The notes beneath the pieces are model-generated. The model was not told the DNA's origin, searched no databases, and saw nothing but the letters and a program-made list of their open reading frames with translations. From Leptasterias polaris (Eukaryota; Echinodermata; Asteroidea; Forcipulatida; Asteriidae): a stretch of 64,000 bases of DNA. The DNA lies in the NCBI GenBank assembly GCA_037783415.1, contig JAZGTN010000037.1, positions 2,480,001 through 2,544,000 on the forward strand. The letters run 5' to 3'. Shown here piece by piece: positions 12,161 through 23,837 of the stretch (the stretch's first letter is position 1; each line of letters begins with the position of its first letter). The translations under genes were made by a program, and so were the position numbers.

Positions 12161-12611
12161 ACTCGAGGATCCCTCGATGGCGTTTGCGTTGGACAGTAAT
12201 GGTTTATTCTGCCTAACTTTTATTAAGCCCAAAGGACGACGTGTTCATAATTTTATGTTTCATTATTTTTGTTTAAGTACATGAAGTAACTGCAAATCGA
12301 GTCACCGCAACCAGACTGACCGCAACCATTGTACACGAACCACTACTACAGCAAAATATATTGAACTAAGTTGAAGTGCATGTTTACAAATACACAGTTC
12401 TAACCGTTGAAATTTGACTTTGTGTCTTTACGGAAAAAACACGTGGTTTAAGAAAGGCCGGACCTATCCCACTATCCTATAAAAAAAAAACGTTTGTTAT
12501 GAAGTGAATTGAAATGAATAGGATGGTTGGAAAGATGTTTAAAAGTAGAATATAATAAATATAATAAACCATTACTGTCCATCGCAAATAGCGCCATCGA
12601 GGGATCCTCCA

Positions 12612-12815
12612 GTGAATCCGTAATAACGGATTGCGAATCCGTAATAACGGATTGCGAATCCGTAATGACGGATTGCAAATCCGTAATGACGGATTGCGAA
12701 TCCGTAATGACGGATTGCGAATCCGTAATGACGGATTGCGAATCCGTAATGACAGATTGCGAATCCGTAATAACTGATTGCGAATCCGTAATAACGGATT
12801 CGAATTCGTAATAAC
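12612..12815 (-). repeat. 21-bp palindromic array C (inverted)
   Basis: About ten units in the opposite orientation to A and B. A GTAATGACGG variant occupies five consecutive units, which indicates local spread by unequal exchange. It is flanked by the same unique words in inverted order (GCGCCATCGAGGGATCC, GTGGCGCTAATAGGC). Confidence 0.9.
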
Positions 12816-12954
12816 AGATTAGATTTTTCTTTTTTTGTGGCGCTAATAGGCTTTCGTAGATTTGCAGTTACTTAAACAAAACTAATGAAACATAAAATTA
12901 TGAACACGTCGTCCTTGGGCTTAATAAAAGTTCGGCAGAATAAACCATCTGTCC

Positions 12955-13260
12955 AACGCAAATAGCGCCATCGAGGGATCCTCGAGTGAATCCATAATAA
13001 CGTATTATGAATCTGTAATAACGGATTGCGAGTCGTCCTTTGGGCTTAATAAAAGTTAGGCAGAATAAACCATCTGTCCAACGCAAATAGCGCCATCGAG
13101 AGATCCTCGAGTGAATCCGTAATTAACGTATTATGAATCTGTAATAACGGATTGCGAATCCGTATTGCGAATCCGTTATAACGGATTGCGAATCCGTAAT
13201 AACGGATTGCGAATCCGTAATAACGGATTTTAAATTTTTTGTTGTGGCGCTAATGGGCTT
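12955..13260 (-). repeat. Two shorter inverted copies of the array unit
   Basis: Two further partial copies, each starting AATAGCGCCATCGAG, with one to six AATCCGTAATAACGG units. The second ends in GTGGCGCTAATGGGC. The short AGCGCCA..TGGCGCT ends delimit every copy and may be the true element termini. Confidence 0.7.
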
Positions 13261-13511
13261 TCGTATTTTTCTAAGAATCTTTTGTTTATAAGTCAACTTT
13301 AAAAACAGTATGTGCACCTTCCACTAACAAATTACTCTAATAATATTATTGGTCCTGGATAGAGTGGAATATAAATTCAATAAATTATTAGTAGTATTAT
13401 ACAATGACAAAATATTTTTGTTAGGTCTTAAATTGTATTTATTTGAACAGTTTCCGCTTGACTTAATTTTCCGAAAGTCTTACTTTGTTTATAATTGTTT
13501 TTTTCTTCTTC

Positions 13512-14150
13512 AGAATACAGCACATCCAGTACCCAAATGGTCTCTCCAAGTGAAAGATTTCCTACTCGTTGTTGTGTTGCATTCCTAATTTCCTCGCTGA
13601 GTATGCACCATATACAGGTAGAAATAGTACTCAACTAATTAGGTTATTAGTCAAAATTCACGAGAGGCTTAGACTTGCCGTCTTCATGACTTGCCTTTTC
13701 TTTCAATATCCTAAATTTAACAAACCGTTCTGTATAAAGATCATAGCTAAAAATCAAGCAATCTATTTTTAAAAATGCAACCAATAGCTCATACTTGACT
13801 TATTTTTTAGACATCATCAGTGCATCCAGTGCCTGAAAGGTGTACAGTGAAAGTTTCACACCCGTTGTTGTAGTGTATGATGCCCCATAGAGGTAGATCA
13901 ACCTCTATGGTGCATCAGTTAATAACTCATTATGTTATTAGAATAAATTCAAGAGGCTTAGACTTGCCGTCCTCATGCTTTGTCTTTGCCTTGCATAATT
14001 ATCATAAACAAGTCTTTTCTTTTAATATTCTAAATTTAACAAACCGTTCTGTATGACAATCAATGTCTAAAAATCAAACAAGCTATTTTAAAACATGCAA
14101 CCGTAGCTCATACTTGACTTGTTTTAATGACATCATCGTCAGTGCATATG
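13512..14150. repeat. Diverged tandem duplication of about 310 bp
   Basis: The order CATCCAGTxCC, GTTGTTGT, AGAGGCTTAGACTTGCCGTC, AAATTTAACAAACCGTTCTG, CAACC..TAGCTCATACTTGACTT occurs twice (about 13512-13815 and 13816-14150) with scattered differences. Non-coding. Confidence 0.75.
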
Positions 14151-15226
14151 TTTAGAACAATCAATGATTCATGCACTGATACTTATTGAGTATATCCAAC
14201 TCACTGTTTTTTAAACCCTGTTAAAAACTTTTCAGAAATGTTACTTAATAATGTCAACATGAATAGCATAAAATAGTGTTTTTTTTATTAATCAATAAAG
14301 ATTCGAAAAACCATTGAAAAATAAATAAACTACATTGAATGGAATACATAATACTTAAAAGTTGTACTTGTGTGTCATTCAAAGGCTCGTTTCAAGATCT
14401 GTGGCCAAGATGAAGGGGAAGTGGGAAAAATGTTCCTCTGTATGACTATGAACTGACAATGGACCCTTTGCCCTTTCAAAATAATCTAAATAATGTACTC
14501 TTTTGCTTATATTTTTTGTAATGTACTCTTTTGCTTATATTTTTTGTAAGTTCATCTTTGTTTTCCACTTGGCACATATTTAAATGCCTATGTCTCGCTA
14601 AAAACTTTCTAACTTCATAATGATGTCATAGGTTTTCAAATTTGGCTAAACAAAAGGTTGTTATTTATAAAATTAATAAAAATTTTAGCAGCCCTTTATT
14701 TCTTTACTTTCTTTACTTTCTCTAATATTTCAAAAGCTATCAGGATTGTTTTCAGCGATTCAATGATACAGCTTACGCATTAAAACAGCAGTGAGCCCAC
14801 CAGCGATACCCGAACACCTAGTGTTTGTTGTCACAAACACGTTAAGTCTAGTTTCTGTATTACTTCTTTACACATAACTAACTACTTAAACAGTATGGTA
14901 TTAAAATGTTAAAGCAGTAGATGAATGATGCTTGCTGGGCCGCCAAATCCTGGGTGAAACATTGCGATACAACCAACTTCCCTCACAATGAATTACTATT
15001 AACTTATGACTATTTCTGCTTCCTTGTACCACACGTCTATTGGATGAACCTCAAGCTTTCTATTTCATTACCTCTTTGGTTACCTTTATTAGCAATCCGA
15101 CTTTCCATAATTGTGTTTTGTTGAACCACCTGTCAACCCAATGACTTGGGATAAATCTGAATTGCTGAGTTCCAAGAATCAAGAGGGATAGAACAATATC
15201 AATGTTTCGAGAGAGCTCACACTTAC

Positions 15227-15332
15227 TAGATTTCCGCTTTCTTCCACCGCCCATCAACCCAGCAACTTGACGTATCTCTAGATTGGTGTCTTGCTGAATG
15301 CCAAGGACCATCAGGGACTGTGTGTCACAAAG
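15227..15332 (-). CDS. UBL domain, second half (NLR copy 1)
   Basis: A 106-nt exon with a TTTAACACAG acceptor and a CTA|GTAAGT donor. It encodes LCDTQSLMVLGIQQDTNLE then QVAGLMGGG and a basic RKRKS tail. This matches the last third of the ubiquitin fold (the LSDYNIQKESTLHLV..LRGG region of ubiquitin), including a Gly-Gly. It joins in frame to the exon at 17135-17303 and is the same length as its copy-2 counterpart. Confidence 0.75.
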
Positions 15333-15570
15333 CTGTGTTAAACAAAAAAGTATTCCTAAATTTTAGGGTGATACATAGTGTGGCTACCAACTATTATTTG
15401 ATTAGGAACTACAAGTGGGTCAGTCAAATTCCTTTCCTGTTTGGGAGTTTCAAAAATCACCTCTTAAGATGCAGAAAAAAATATCTACGGGTGTAGGTAG
15501 CAGGTGTGTTGTTTCAACATACATTTGTTGTGTGCATGTATCATTTTTGGTGGGATCTAACAATTGAGGG

Positions 15571-15607
<37 letters not shown>

Positions 15608-15900
15608 GCCATTTTTGTATAGCACAATTGTCTAACTAGTAAACAGATATGTTTTCACACGGTTTTGAATTGTTCTGATGTCTTGGCCTGTTTAACAACC
15701 TCTGGAAGACTGTTCCGTAACTGAACTGCTGCATATTGGAAAGAGCCGGAACCATACAACTTGGTTTTGATAACTGGGGGAGTCAGAAGGGACTTATGTG
15801 AAGATCGCAGATTTCTAGCTGGTTTATACTCCAGAACTAAACTTGGAAGATAAACAGGAGCAATGCAATGGATACACTGATAAGGGATGCATTTGGTGTA
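15571..15900 (-). mobile_element. 5'-truncated LINE (CR1/L2/jockey-like) 3' end
   Basis: The minus-strand ORF contains LRSSHKSLLTPP, YGSGSFQYAAVQLRNSLPE and a FKT-type end, the conserved C-terminal signature of CR1/L2/jockey-type reverse transcriptase ORFs. A (TTA)n tract of about 36 nt follows at 15571-15606, acting as the 3' tail. The aligned stretch of copy 2 (about 36010-36090) lacks it, so insertion followed the segmental duplication. The N-terminal ~25 residues of the open frame are flanking DNA, not LINE. Confidence 0.75.
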
Positions 15901-17134
15901 GTCATCAGAAGATTTTGCTTGTATTGATTGTATCTCAAAATGTATGGGGGTAAAATATATCAAACTTTTTGGTTCAATAATCAGTGACAACACATGGACT
16001 AAAACTGCAGTCTGTCAGTCAGTACAGAACTTGAAGTTATGAAAGTAGAATTTGTCTTTTTCCCCTACGAAAAGTATAAAATCACAAGTCATCAAAACTT
16101 ACTTCTTCATGTTAACTCTTTCAGTGCCTGCTATTTTATATGTTTTAAACCTAAAATTCCCCGCTTGTTGAGCTTTTTTGAAATTCTGCTTTAGAAAAAA
16201 GCGGTAATTCTCACCGAACAGAATGTATCTTGCTGATTTGCGTTGCTTTGGTACATGTATCTCAAAGCCATAGTATTTCTTGAATCTTGAGTGGTACTAC
16301 CCTTTCGTGATAACATTATTGGTCATGTTGATTTACAATTTTTGAGTACAAAATTACCGTGGGTCACTCTTTTTGTAAATGTAGGGAACCCAATTGTGTG
16401 CCCTCAGTGTTCAAGTGTCTAATCCAACTTTGTGATTTAATAGCATACTAATACAACAACAACTTAAGTCTGGGGGCACCACCTACATGTGTAGGCTCAA
16501 TCGCTTTTCCATTTTAGCTTTGATGTAGGTATCACTCTCTATTATCTGCAAGGGATAACATCCTCGAGCTGTATGAGTGTTTGTTCTGTATTCAAATCAT
16601 CATTATTCCAGAAACATTGTAATTTAAGGGTTATTTGAACTGGGTAATTGTAAACTTGTGAAGTCTTGTGTATGTATAGCCAGCCTCGTGCTGACCTTTT
16701 GCCATTTGTAATATTGAAGTTGTTAAAACAGAAAAAGAACTGAATCAAAGACAGGATCGTGCAAGTGTGGTTCACTAACATGTTGTCAACAATACGCACA
16801 TGCCGGAGCACACAACAGTTTATGTAATAGTAGCGACTGTGTTAATGCTATTTTGTGTTGTGTGCTGTTGACTGGAGGATTAAAATCAGTTCAAGTGAAG
16901 GAGATCACTTAGTTATATTTATTTTACCATCATATGGATTTTGAAATTTTTGTTTTGGTTGAATGCTCGTCCTTTTAGACAGATGACAAGCCTCCTTCTC
17001 GTGTCTCTACAACAAAATAAACAAGGAGTTCTAACAGCCTCGTTATCTGTGGTAAAAACTTCCCAAAAGAGATGTCCCATCAAATTCAAAGCAAAATGAG
17101 TTGATTGTCTGCACCAAATGACACAAACTCATAC

Positions 17135-17303
17135 CTCAATGCCCTTCCTAGTGACAAGATGCTGATTCTTTGCTTGGATATTTAGTTGTCCCTGGAGTAA
17201 TTCTTTCAAATCAGAGATGGTGGTGGATGGATGAAGTTGCAAACAGAGAGTCTCCTTTACTGGATTAGAAACAAATATCTGGATATGACGCTCTTCACTC
17301 TCT
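17135..17303 (-). CDS. UBL domain, first half (NLR copy 1)
   Basis: A 169-nt exon with a GGTTTCAG acceptor and a GAG|GTATGA donor. It encodes EERHIQIFVSNPVKE followed by a THxxISDLKELL-type helix and QNIQAKNQHLVT-like text. It is collinear with ubiquitin's MQIFVKT strand, alpha-1 helix and QRLIFAGK strand. It enters in phase 2 from the exon at 17842 and leaves in phase 0 into 15332-15227. Copy 2 has the same exon with a few substitutions. Confidence 0.75.
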
Positions 17304-17841
17304 CTGAAACCAAAAGAAATAAACCCACACATTTTGATTCAATAGAAAATTCCATTATTAAGTCCCAGCCATCAAGCAAAAGCACAATGGTAACAACATG
17401 ATTCGTATGCTCATCTCTGCTGTAATGACCGACTCAAGAGAGTGACCATGCATGCATTTTGGGTCTGTTGGGCTTTGTTTGACAATTGGGAATTTTAAAA
17501 AGTAAACAAAACAACAATTCCTGATGAAGTAATTTAATCCAATAGTATAAAGTTAGAAAAAAAGTGTAAAGTTATTTCAGACATGAATTGTACGCCGGGG
17601 AAGTAATTCTAGTCAGGGGCACAAAAGAAGTCCTGCATATGACACCAATATATAAAGAAGTAGTGAACAAAAATAAAATAAGTAAATACAAACAAAATCA
17701 AGAGATGCTATACATTAGCTTTAAAATGCTGGAACAATTTATGCTCACAAATCTGACCTTGACATTTTTGACCCAGTCCCATGACCCAAAATCTGCTCTT
17801 GTGTTATTACTGCTTCATTATTGTGAGATGCTGAACTTTAC

Positions 17842-18101
17842 CTGCCACTAGATGCTGCCACAGCTTGACCAATTTCAGACTGCTTCTTGGTGTCTGCTGT
17901 TTCAGATCTTCCTGAAGGTGTTTCAGATCTTCCTGGATTATTGGACTTTGTTACAAACGAGGATCTGAATGCCATTTTCTTTGAATTTCTGATGTTTTTC
18001 TTGTTGGTCACCGCCTTGACTGATGAGTGATTGTAGTTGGTTCTTGCTGCATGCAAAGCATCCTGGAAGTCAGCCAGGGTTTGCAAAGGCCTCAGAGATT
18101 C
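17842..18101 (-). CDS. N-terminal Ser-rich exon (NLR copy 1)
   Basis: A 260-nt exon, open throughout, with a CTTAG acceptor (so at least one more exon lies upstream, not found) and a GGCAG|GTAAAG donor. It encodes LADFQDALHAARTNYNHSS, a basic stretch, then a duplicated GRSET. No domain recognised; the first part may be helical. It is nearly identical to copy 2. Confidence 0.65.
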
Positions 18102-18260
18102 CTAAGCATCGGGGAAAAGTCAACCCTTGGGTCAAATGCTTTTCACTTGTTTTTCATTGACTTTTGAAGCACTACTTTAGGAAAAAATTATGATGTACAG
18201 AATCTGGTAACTTTTTTAATTAGCCTATATGCCTACTGTGTAGGTGCCATTTTCCATAAT

Positions 18261-19122
18261 AATTCATTTTATCATCTTGTCATAGCTTTTGGTTGAGAAA
18301 CACTTTCAGCCCTCCGCCTCCCCAGGTCTCCACTCCTGTGTGTGAGGATGGCATGTTTTGCAGAAAAATTACAGTAACTTGGTCTATTTCTAACAAAATT
18401 GTAGCTGTTAGTTATAACTTTAAGATCAATCGATTTGGGAAAATTATTTAACACTAGTGCCCTTCGGTTTCGATGGGGCTAGTTTACCTGTCCCCTCGTT
18501 CTTTCCAACTTGCGGGAAATTCCTATGTGGTTAACTTTAGTGCATTTGGTATTTTTGTTACAGCTTCATGAATTTTAATTTATAGTGCCCTTCGGTACCG
18601 TTGGGGCTATTTTAATGTCCCCTCGTACGTTCCAACTTGGGGAATAATAATTATAGGCTTTCTAAAATTGTGATGTTGTAGGATTACAACTAAAGTTGTT
18701 TACAATTGTTTATTTGTAAGGCAAGGTGTGTTACATGTTGTTCATCTGTGGAGGTCAGGTAGGGGACCTGTAACCGGGTCAGGTGACCCATTTTGTTCTT
18801 GTGTGTTGTGAGACATGGTTATGGACGAGGTGTCCATTGTGTTTTATGTGGTAGGACGAGGTGTCCTTAAATGTGGTTTTATGAGCATGGTTGTTCATAA
18901 TTAATGTTATATGTGTAAGGAGTTGTGTACCGTAATGTCTTGTCTGTCTGTTTAGCCGGTTTGCCCTGTGTTTGGTATCCGGCTCCTTGCCAGGGCTAAT
19001 TTTCTCTATAATTGCAATTTATTAATGTGGTGTTACATCGTTGAATAAATGCAGTGTCAAGCTGTGGCGGAAAAGTCATTCAGTTGGTGTATTTTCCCCC
19101 TTTTATTATTTGTCTGAGTATA
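18261..19122. mobile_element. Insertion of ~860 bp present only in copy 1
   Basis: Copy 2 reads CCATAATAAAGAACGCC where copy 1 has about 860 extra bases. Inside are two tandem-like blocks with GTGCCCTTCGGT and TCCCCTCGT..TTCCAACTTG (about 18460 and 18580) and an AATAAA-bearing end. No ORF of note. It could be a solo LTR or another non-autonomous element; no clear terminal repeats seen. Confidence 0.5.
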
Positions 19123-19439
19123 AAGAACGCCATATTTACCATGGTTGACTCTACTGTATGTACTAAAATGTGTACAGTAAAAATTCACAGTTTTAAAACA
19201 CTTCAATCACAGGCTGTGCTCCCTGGTCATAACTGAGTGTGGCCGGCTGCTAAAGGTGCCATTGCACGCCTGTGGCTCAAACTGCTGTTTTCAAGTGAAT
19301 TCAGCTTCTCAGCTGCTTGTAAGGGTGATTTTTAAATAAAATAGCCTCCCAAATGATTTAGGCCTTTAGTATTATATATTTATTTTCGTCTGCTTTTATT
19401 CTAGAATGTTGTTCATACATCTTTATAATTATAGGCGCA

Positions 19440-20640
19440 TAGTGCGATCCACTATGACTATCGTCTCAACTCAAGGAGGAGACGATAGAACCCTTAATTA
19501 GCGGATCGAACCTCATTAGGCTTTATTAGTCATATAGTTCTACAAGTAGGAGTAGGTCAAAATACCCTCACCTTTCTTTCCTCTGTGCCCATTTAAGAAT
19601 ATGATTTTGTTTCTTTGTTTAGTTAGTACACTATTTAGCAAACTTACCATCTCTGTAGCCCTGGTGTAGAACGCAAGTCTCCGTGGTAGCCCTGCAAGTG
19701 CTACACACACAGTCACTACCTCAGTGTTTTAGCGGTAGTATAGCGCTAAATAAAAGTGCAGTTGGCGCTGCTGTGATGCTATGTAGTTGTACTACTACAT
19801 ATTATACGTACGATGGATACACTGTCTGAATATACTGAGGAGCCCAACCCGGGATACATCTCTCTCTCTAAAGATGAATGCATTTGCGGTGGACATTTGG
19901 ATACAGAGTGAGAAAAATATCTGCCGTATGCCGTTTACAAGGCACGGGCAACAGAAAAGCTGGCCACTGACACCTCAAACTCAAGTCAAAGTTCAATATT
20001 ATCGCAATCTACCATAAAAATAAGGGAATTCCCCCTTTTGTTAACAGGCCAACGCACATGACGTCAATGTGGAGGTGCGCCCTCAAGTAGAAGCACGGCG
20101 GCAGATTGCTAATTCACAAATCTGAAATGCCAGTGGGGTGATCATACCATTATCAGTACACCTGCCTCTCAATTGGCCTTGCTTTCGCTCCAAGTTTATT
20201 CACAAAATTAATTAAACCTATTTACTCAGCTCTCGAAAGCCAAGGGTTTCAATCAGTTGCATAAATTGATGATTCCTTATTTTTGGGGAAAACTTAACGA
20301 GGTGTTATAATAATATAGTTGCGGCAAAACAAATTATGGCCCAACCTAGACCCAGTAACTGGGGCGCTGTACTCATTTTTTGAAATTGTGTCTCTTTATC
20401 GCTAGTACGAAAGATAAAAGACAAAATTTCAAAAAATGAGTACAGCGCCCCAGTTACTGGGTCTAGGCCCAACCATCATTATAATTCACGACACAAAGTT
20501 GGTTTCTATTCCAGTACAGGAAAAATACCTGCCATTGGCTTTGTGTTTAATTTGAATGATATATCATTTTCCCCAACATCACAGAAAGCTAAAAACCTAA
20601 AAGAAAAACGTCACTTGATTTAAAAAAGAATCTGTGCCAG
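19440..20640. other. Upstream flank of NLR copy 1
   Basis: Aligns with 38400-40375. It holds the disrupted version of the plus-strand reading frame seen intact at 38807-39042: here an inserted TGACA-type change moves the frame and a stop follows. A hairpin with arms around CTATCGTCTC/GAGACGATAG (19455-19495) also occurs at 38413-38447 with different spacing. Confidence 0.5.
20346..20466. mobile_element. Hairpin MITE, 121 bp
   Basis: Almost the whole element is one dyad: the left arm begins CTAGACCCAGTAACTGGGG and the right arm is its near-perfect reverse complement (about 40-bp arms). It is flanked by GCCCAAC on both sides (20339-20345, 20467-20473), giving a 7- or 8-bp target duplication. 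Copy 2 lacks it. Confidence 0.85.
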
Positions 20641-21127
20641 TTCGAGAAGTATATATTGGGGCCCTTCAACCACATCAACATACAAAATGCACAATGCAGC
20701 CTAACTAATGGTGCTTAGTAAAAATGACTGCTATAAGCAAAAACTAGCAGGGAACCAGTTTCAGACAATATAGGCTGGTACCCTTTATCTGCTAAGCAAA
20801 GATTTGTTTGTGCTAAGCTATTTTTTGTGTGCTAAAAAGTGACATGAAATTGAGCCCAAGCTGTTTCAAATTCGTTTTTTATTTTGGGAATTATCGCCTA
20901 ACATCATAAGGCCACCGACAGCCACTTTAAGGTTAGGGCTGATTTAGGCTATTGACCCAAATCAACTGTCACCAGGGGCACATTGCTACCTACTCCTGAG
21001 GTTGAAACAGGGTTACCCACTTCACAGTCCATAATGATGTAGTCATGGGTTATCATCCATTCTGTAATGTGAACTTAAAGGGGGGACTGTCATCATGATC
21101 ACAGCACTGTGTCTGTGTACATGTGTA

Positions 21128-21233
21128 CATGAATTATGAACTCTAACCCAGTTCTGCATGCTCACTGGCCGACACATCACAAAGGGACGGCCAGCCTGCG
21201 CAGGCGTACAGTGTTAGAGTTCATTATTCCATG
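21128..21233. repeat. Inverted-repeat element (MITE-like)
   Basis: CATGAATTATGAACTCTAAC at the left and its reverse complement, with one inserted base and one or two mismatches, at the right, 106 bp overall. No clear target duplication. Confidence 0.5.
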
Positions 21234-21756
21234 TGCAGCCACAGGCCTGCTACTTGGATGAATGCTCAACAGATCCCCATTTTAACAAGTCATATTTGTT
21301 GGTAAAACTTTAAGATGCACAGTGGCTGTTATAATTATGACCAATCAAAACACTATACCAGGGCAGGTTTTATTTCCACAGCCAAGAAAATAATACTACT
21401 AAAACAAAAAAAGCATGATGCGAAAGTTGTCTTAAGTAAATAGTATTAAATTGTCAACATTTCAAAGAAATCTCTCTTAAGACAAATTGTGAGTGTTTTA
21501 TAAAACTGGGTTATCATGTATTGACAAAAGACTGCAACTAACAGCGACAACTTTTCAAACATATGCTTATTCAGTCTAGACAAGAACATTTATAAACAAT
21601 TCATATAATTTGATATTAAAGAAATGAAGTATTTCAGAGAAAAAACAGTTCTTTGACTATATTATTTATAATCTTAACACCAAAAACTATTTGCAAAATC
21701 TCTTTCATAATATGCCTTTTTTGAAAGGAAATTTTCTTTAAAATAATTTGAGTGTT

Positions 21757-21880
21757 GTGGCCACATAGTTTAGTGCACTGGGTACAAGTTCTGCTGTTAT
21801 CACAGTGTGGGATGGTTCCAAGTCATGGAACTTGTGTCCGTGAGCAAGACGCTTAACCGATTGCTGTGTCTTTCAGATGA
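21757..21880 (+). mobile_element. Decayed SINE copy
   Basis: Contains GAACTTGTGTCCGTGAGCAAGACGCTTAACC and nearby words that match the better-preserved SINE at 57740-57935 (CACTTGTGCCCTTGTGCAA..CACTTAACC). The tRNA-like head is poorly preserved. Confidence 0.5.
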
Positions 21881-22035
21881 GATAACAATATTTGTTTTTA
21901 AAGAAAAGAAAAGTTCTACACCTGCTCATTTTGAAAAAAGTACTAATGAATTTCGACGCACAAATGCGTTAATGCATAACTGTACTATAATACAGAATTA
22001 AACATTCAAAACATGACAATTACAATTGTAGATAC

Positions 22036-22160
22036 CAGTGTTGTAAGTCTCGAGAACTGGTCTCGGTCTCGAGACCGTCTCGAGACCCTTTTTTGGTGTC
22101 TCGGGTCTCGTCTCGGTCTTGGTGTCGGTCTCGGACTTCCAGGTCTCGACTACAACACTA
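22036..22160. mobile_element. hAT-type MITE with GTCTCGAGACC core
   Basis: Begins CAGTGTTGTAAG and ends CTACAACACTA, flanked by the exact 8-bp repeat GTAGATAC (22028-22035, 22161-22168). The core is a run of GTCTCGAGAC/GGTCTCGGTCTC words. The copy at 55441-55605 is the same element in the other orientation. Confidence 0.85.
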
Positions 22161-22169
22161 GTAGATACC

Positions 22170-23837
22170 CAAGAAAAGATAAGATTCTCAAACTCAATTT
22201 TCTTTAATGGCAAAGTATACCTTTAATTTTTGAAACTGGTCAATTGTTTTAATCACACATACATGTAGATATATACACACACAAAAAACTGTGACATTTC
22301 TATTTCAAAATGTGGTCGTTTTTTTGAGATATCGCCGAAAATCCGGAGCAGATATGTCTGCGAAGGAAGAATAATCCCTTGTCACACAATCTTAGAGGCG
22401 TTTCTGACAGAAACGTTGTTTTAGCATAAAAACTGTTATCTTTAAACATAACCACAGTGTAACCACAGTGTGTGACATTATACTATATCGTACCTGGGTG
22501 CACCATGGTCTTATTGAAAATGGAAACAAATCAAGTCTGGAACTCTAGGTTAAAATGATGTAAAATGCCACTATGTTTGATACCATTTCAGTGCAACTTC
22601 AGTCAAATTGATGGTCTGTACATAATTCAAAAGAATTTTAAAAACATTTCGTTCCTTATTTTCAATGATATTCAATCAAAACGGCGATGAGTTTGACCTT
22701 TTGACTGATGCTAAAATTCCTCTTTGAATGTAAAGACCCATTAAATTTGTTTGTGCTGTCCAATGTCGTCATGATTCAAATGTCTCTCTGGAAGAGTTTC
22801 AGATAAATTACACTTGACAACTTTTTTACACGAGGTTAGATCCTTGAAATTTTGTCTACACTATATGTTGGAAAATTAGTGGATCACAGAACTGAATTTG
22901 TTCTTGGAGCCCCTCTTTACCAATACATCTGCATTAAGGTGATATGACATACTACACAATACCGTTCATTAACACATGCCAATGATGCAATTAACAAAAT
23001 CTGTAGAAGAAAAATAAATAATGAAATCTTATTTCTTTCCCAAACGGATAACCTGCTTGCCTAAAATGTATTAACATTTACAACTGGTACATACCATTTT
23101 TTACAAAATGTATGAACATTGTACACTTTTTATAAATGAAGATAACTATTCTTGCAAAATCAGCAAAACGACTTTTGATTTGTGATATGCAAGGGCAAGA
23201 TGGAAGGTTGGAAGTATACGAGTTTGTAAGCCCTGGTGATGTCACCTGACATAGAACAAGTTACCTGTGATATCCACATGTTTATACTTGAAAGTCTGGA
23301 TCAGGTACAGAGCCCTGCAGGCACACTAATACACAGCTTAAACAACAAGAAAACTTAAAATCTATACAGTTTGTGGACATTACAGAATACAAATGTTACC
23401 AACTTATGAACAATAGGAAGCACATCTCAAAATGTGTTCATCTGTTGTTTTTACAAAACTTGATTTCAAAAGGAAAAGCAAAAGGTCACACTATAGACCT
23501 GATCATGTGGCCATCTTAATTTTCTTCCATTCAATTCAAAGTAACCAATCAAGGCTGAATAGAAAAATAGTTTGGTTTCTTTTTGTACCATAAAAATTAG
23601 CATCCACTACTGTTACTGGATACTGGATACAAGGCAACATGTTCAGTTGGCCATCAACTACAAGTGATAATCAACGACCTGAGTTTTTTTTTCTCAGGGC
23701 CTCCTACAAATCTACCCAGAAAATTAATATCAGATTAAAAGTTGCAGGTTAATTCTTTACAATAAAATGTACAAACTTCATACCAAAATACAATTAGCCT
23801 ATATACAAAACAAATTTCAGTTAGATGGAGGCCAAGA
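22170..23837. other. AT-rich stretch between the duplicated units
   Basis: No exon, ORF or repeat family recognised on either strand. Confidence 0.5.

Larger units (their letters stand above)
11405..12860. repeat. Large imperfect inverted duplication containing the arrays
   Basis: About 11640-11960 (through TTTCCAACCATATTCATTTC, GGTCCGGCCTTTC, CATGCACTTCAACTTAG, CAATGGTTGCGGTGACTCGA) reappears as its reverse complement at about 12290-12600. Each arm is capped by an AATCCGT array with the same flanks: array A on the left and array C, inverted, on the right. Array B (11978-12160) lies near the centre. This resembles a fold-back element or a palindromic duplication of an array-bearing unit. Confidence 0.8.
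8329..14820. mobile_element. 6.5-kb insertion in NLR copy 1 with 11-bp inverted ends
   Basis: The flanks join almost directly in copy 2 (at about 35313), so this block is extra in copy 1. It starts TAGGTGTTCGG and ends CCGAACACCTA, an exact 11-bp inverted pair. About 28 bases beyond the right end (14821-14848) are also missing from copy 2, and I could not find a clear target duplication. No transposase ORF is visible. The interior is a mosaic: a hAT-type element at 8653, tandem duplications at 10504 and 13512, and hairpin arrays with a large inverted duplication at 11405-12860. It is either one large non-autonomous element or a nest of insertions. Confidence 0.55.

Noticed and set aside
15901..15993. 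LINE ORF start MLSLIIEPKSL
   Set aside because: This part aligns with copy-2 host sequence (about 36070-36150) and is not LINE.
22036..22160. First read as a 9-bp target duplication (Mutator-type MITE)
   Set aside because: Including the first C of CAGTGTTGT makes the inverted ends symmetric and leaves exact 8-bp duplications at three sites, which fits hAT instead.
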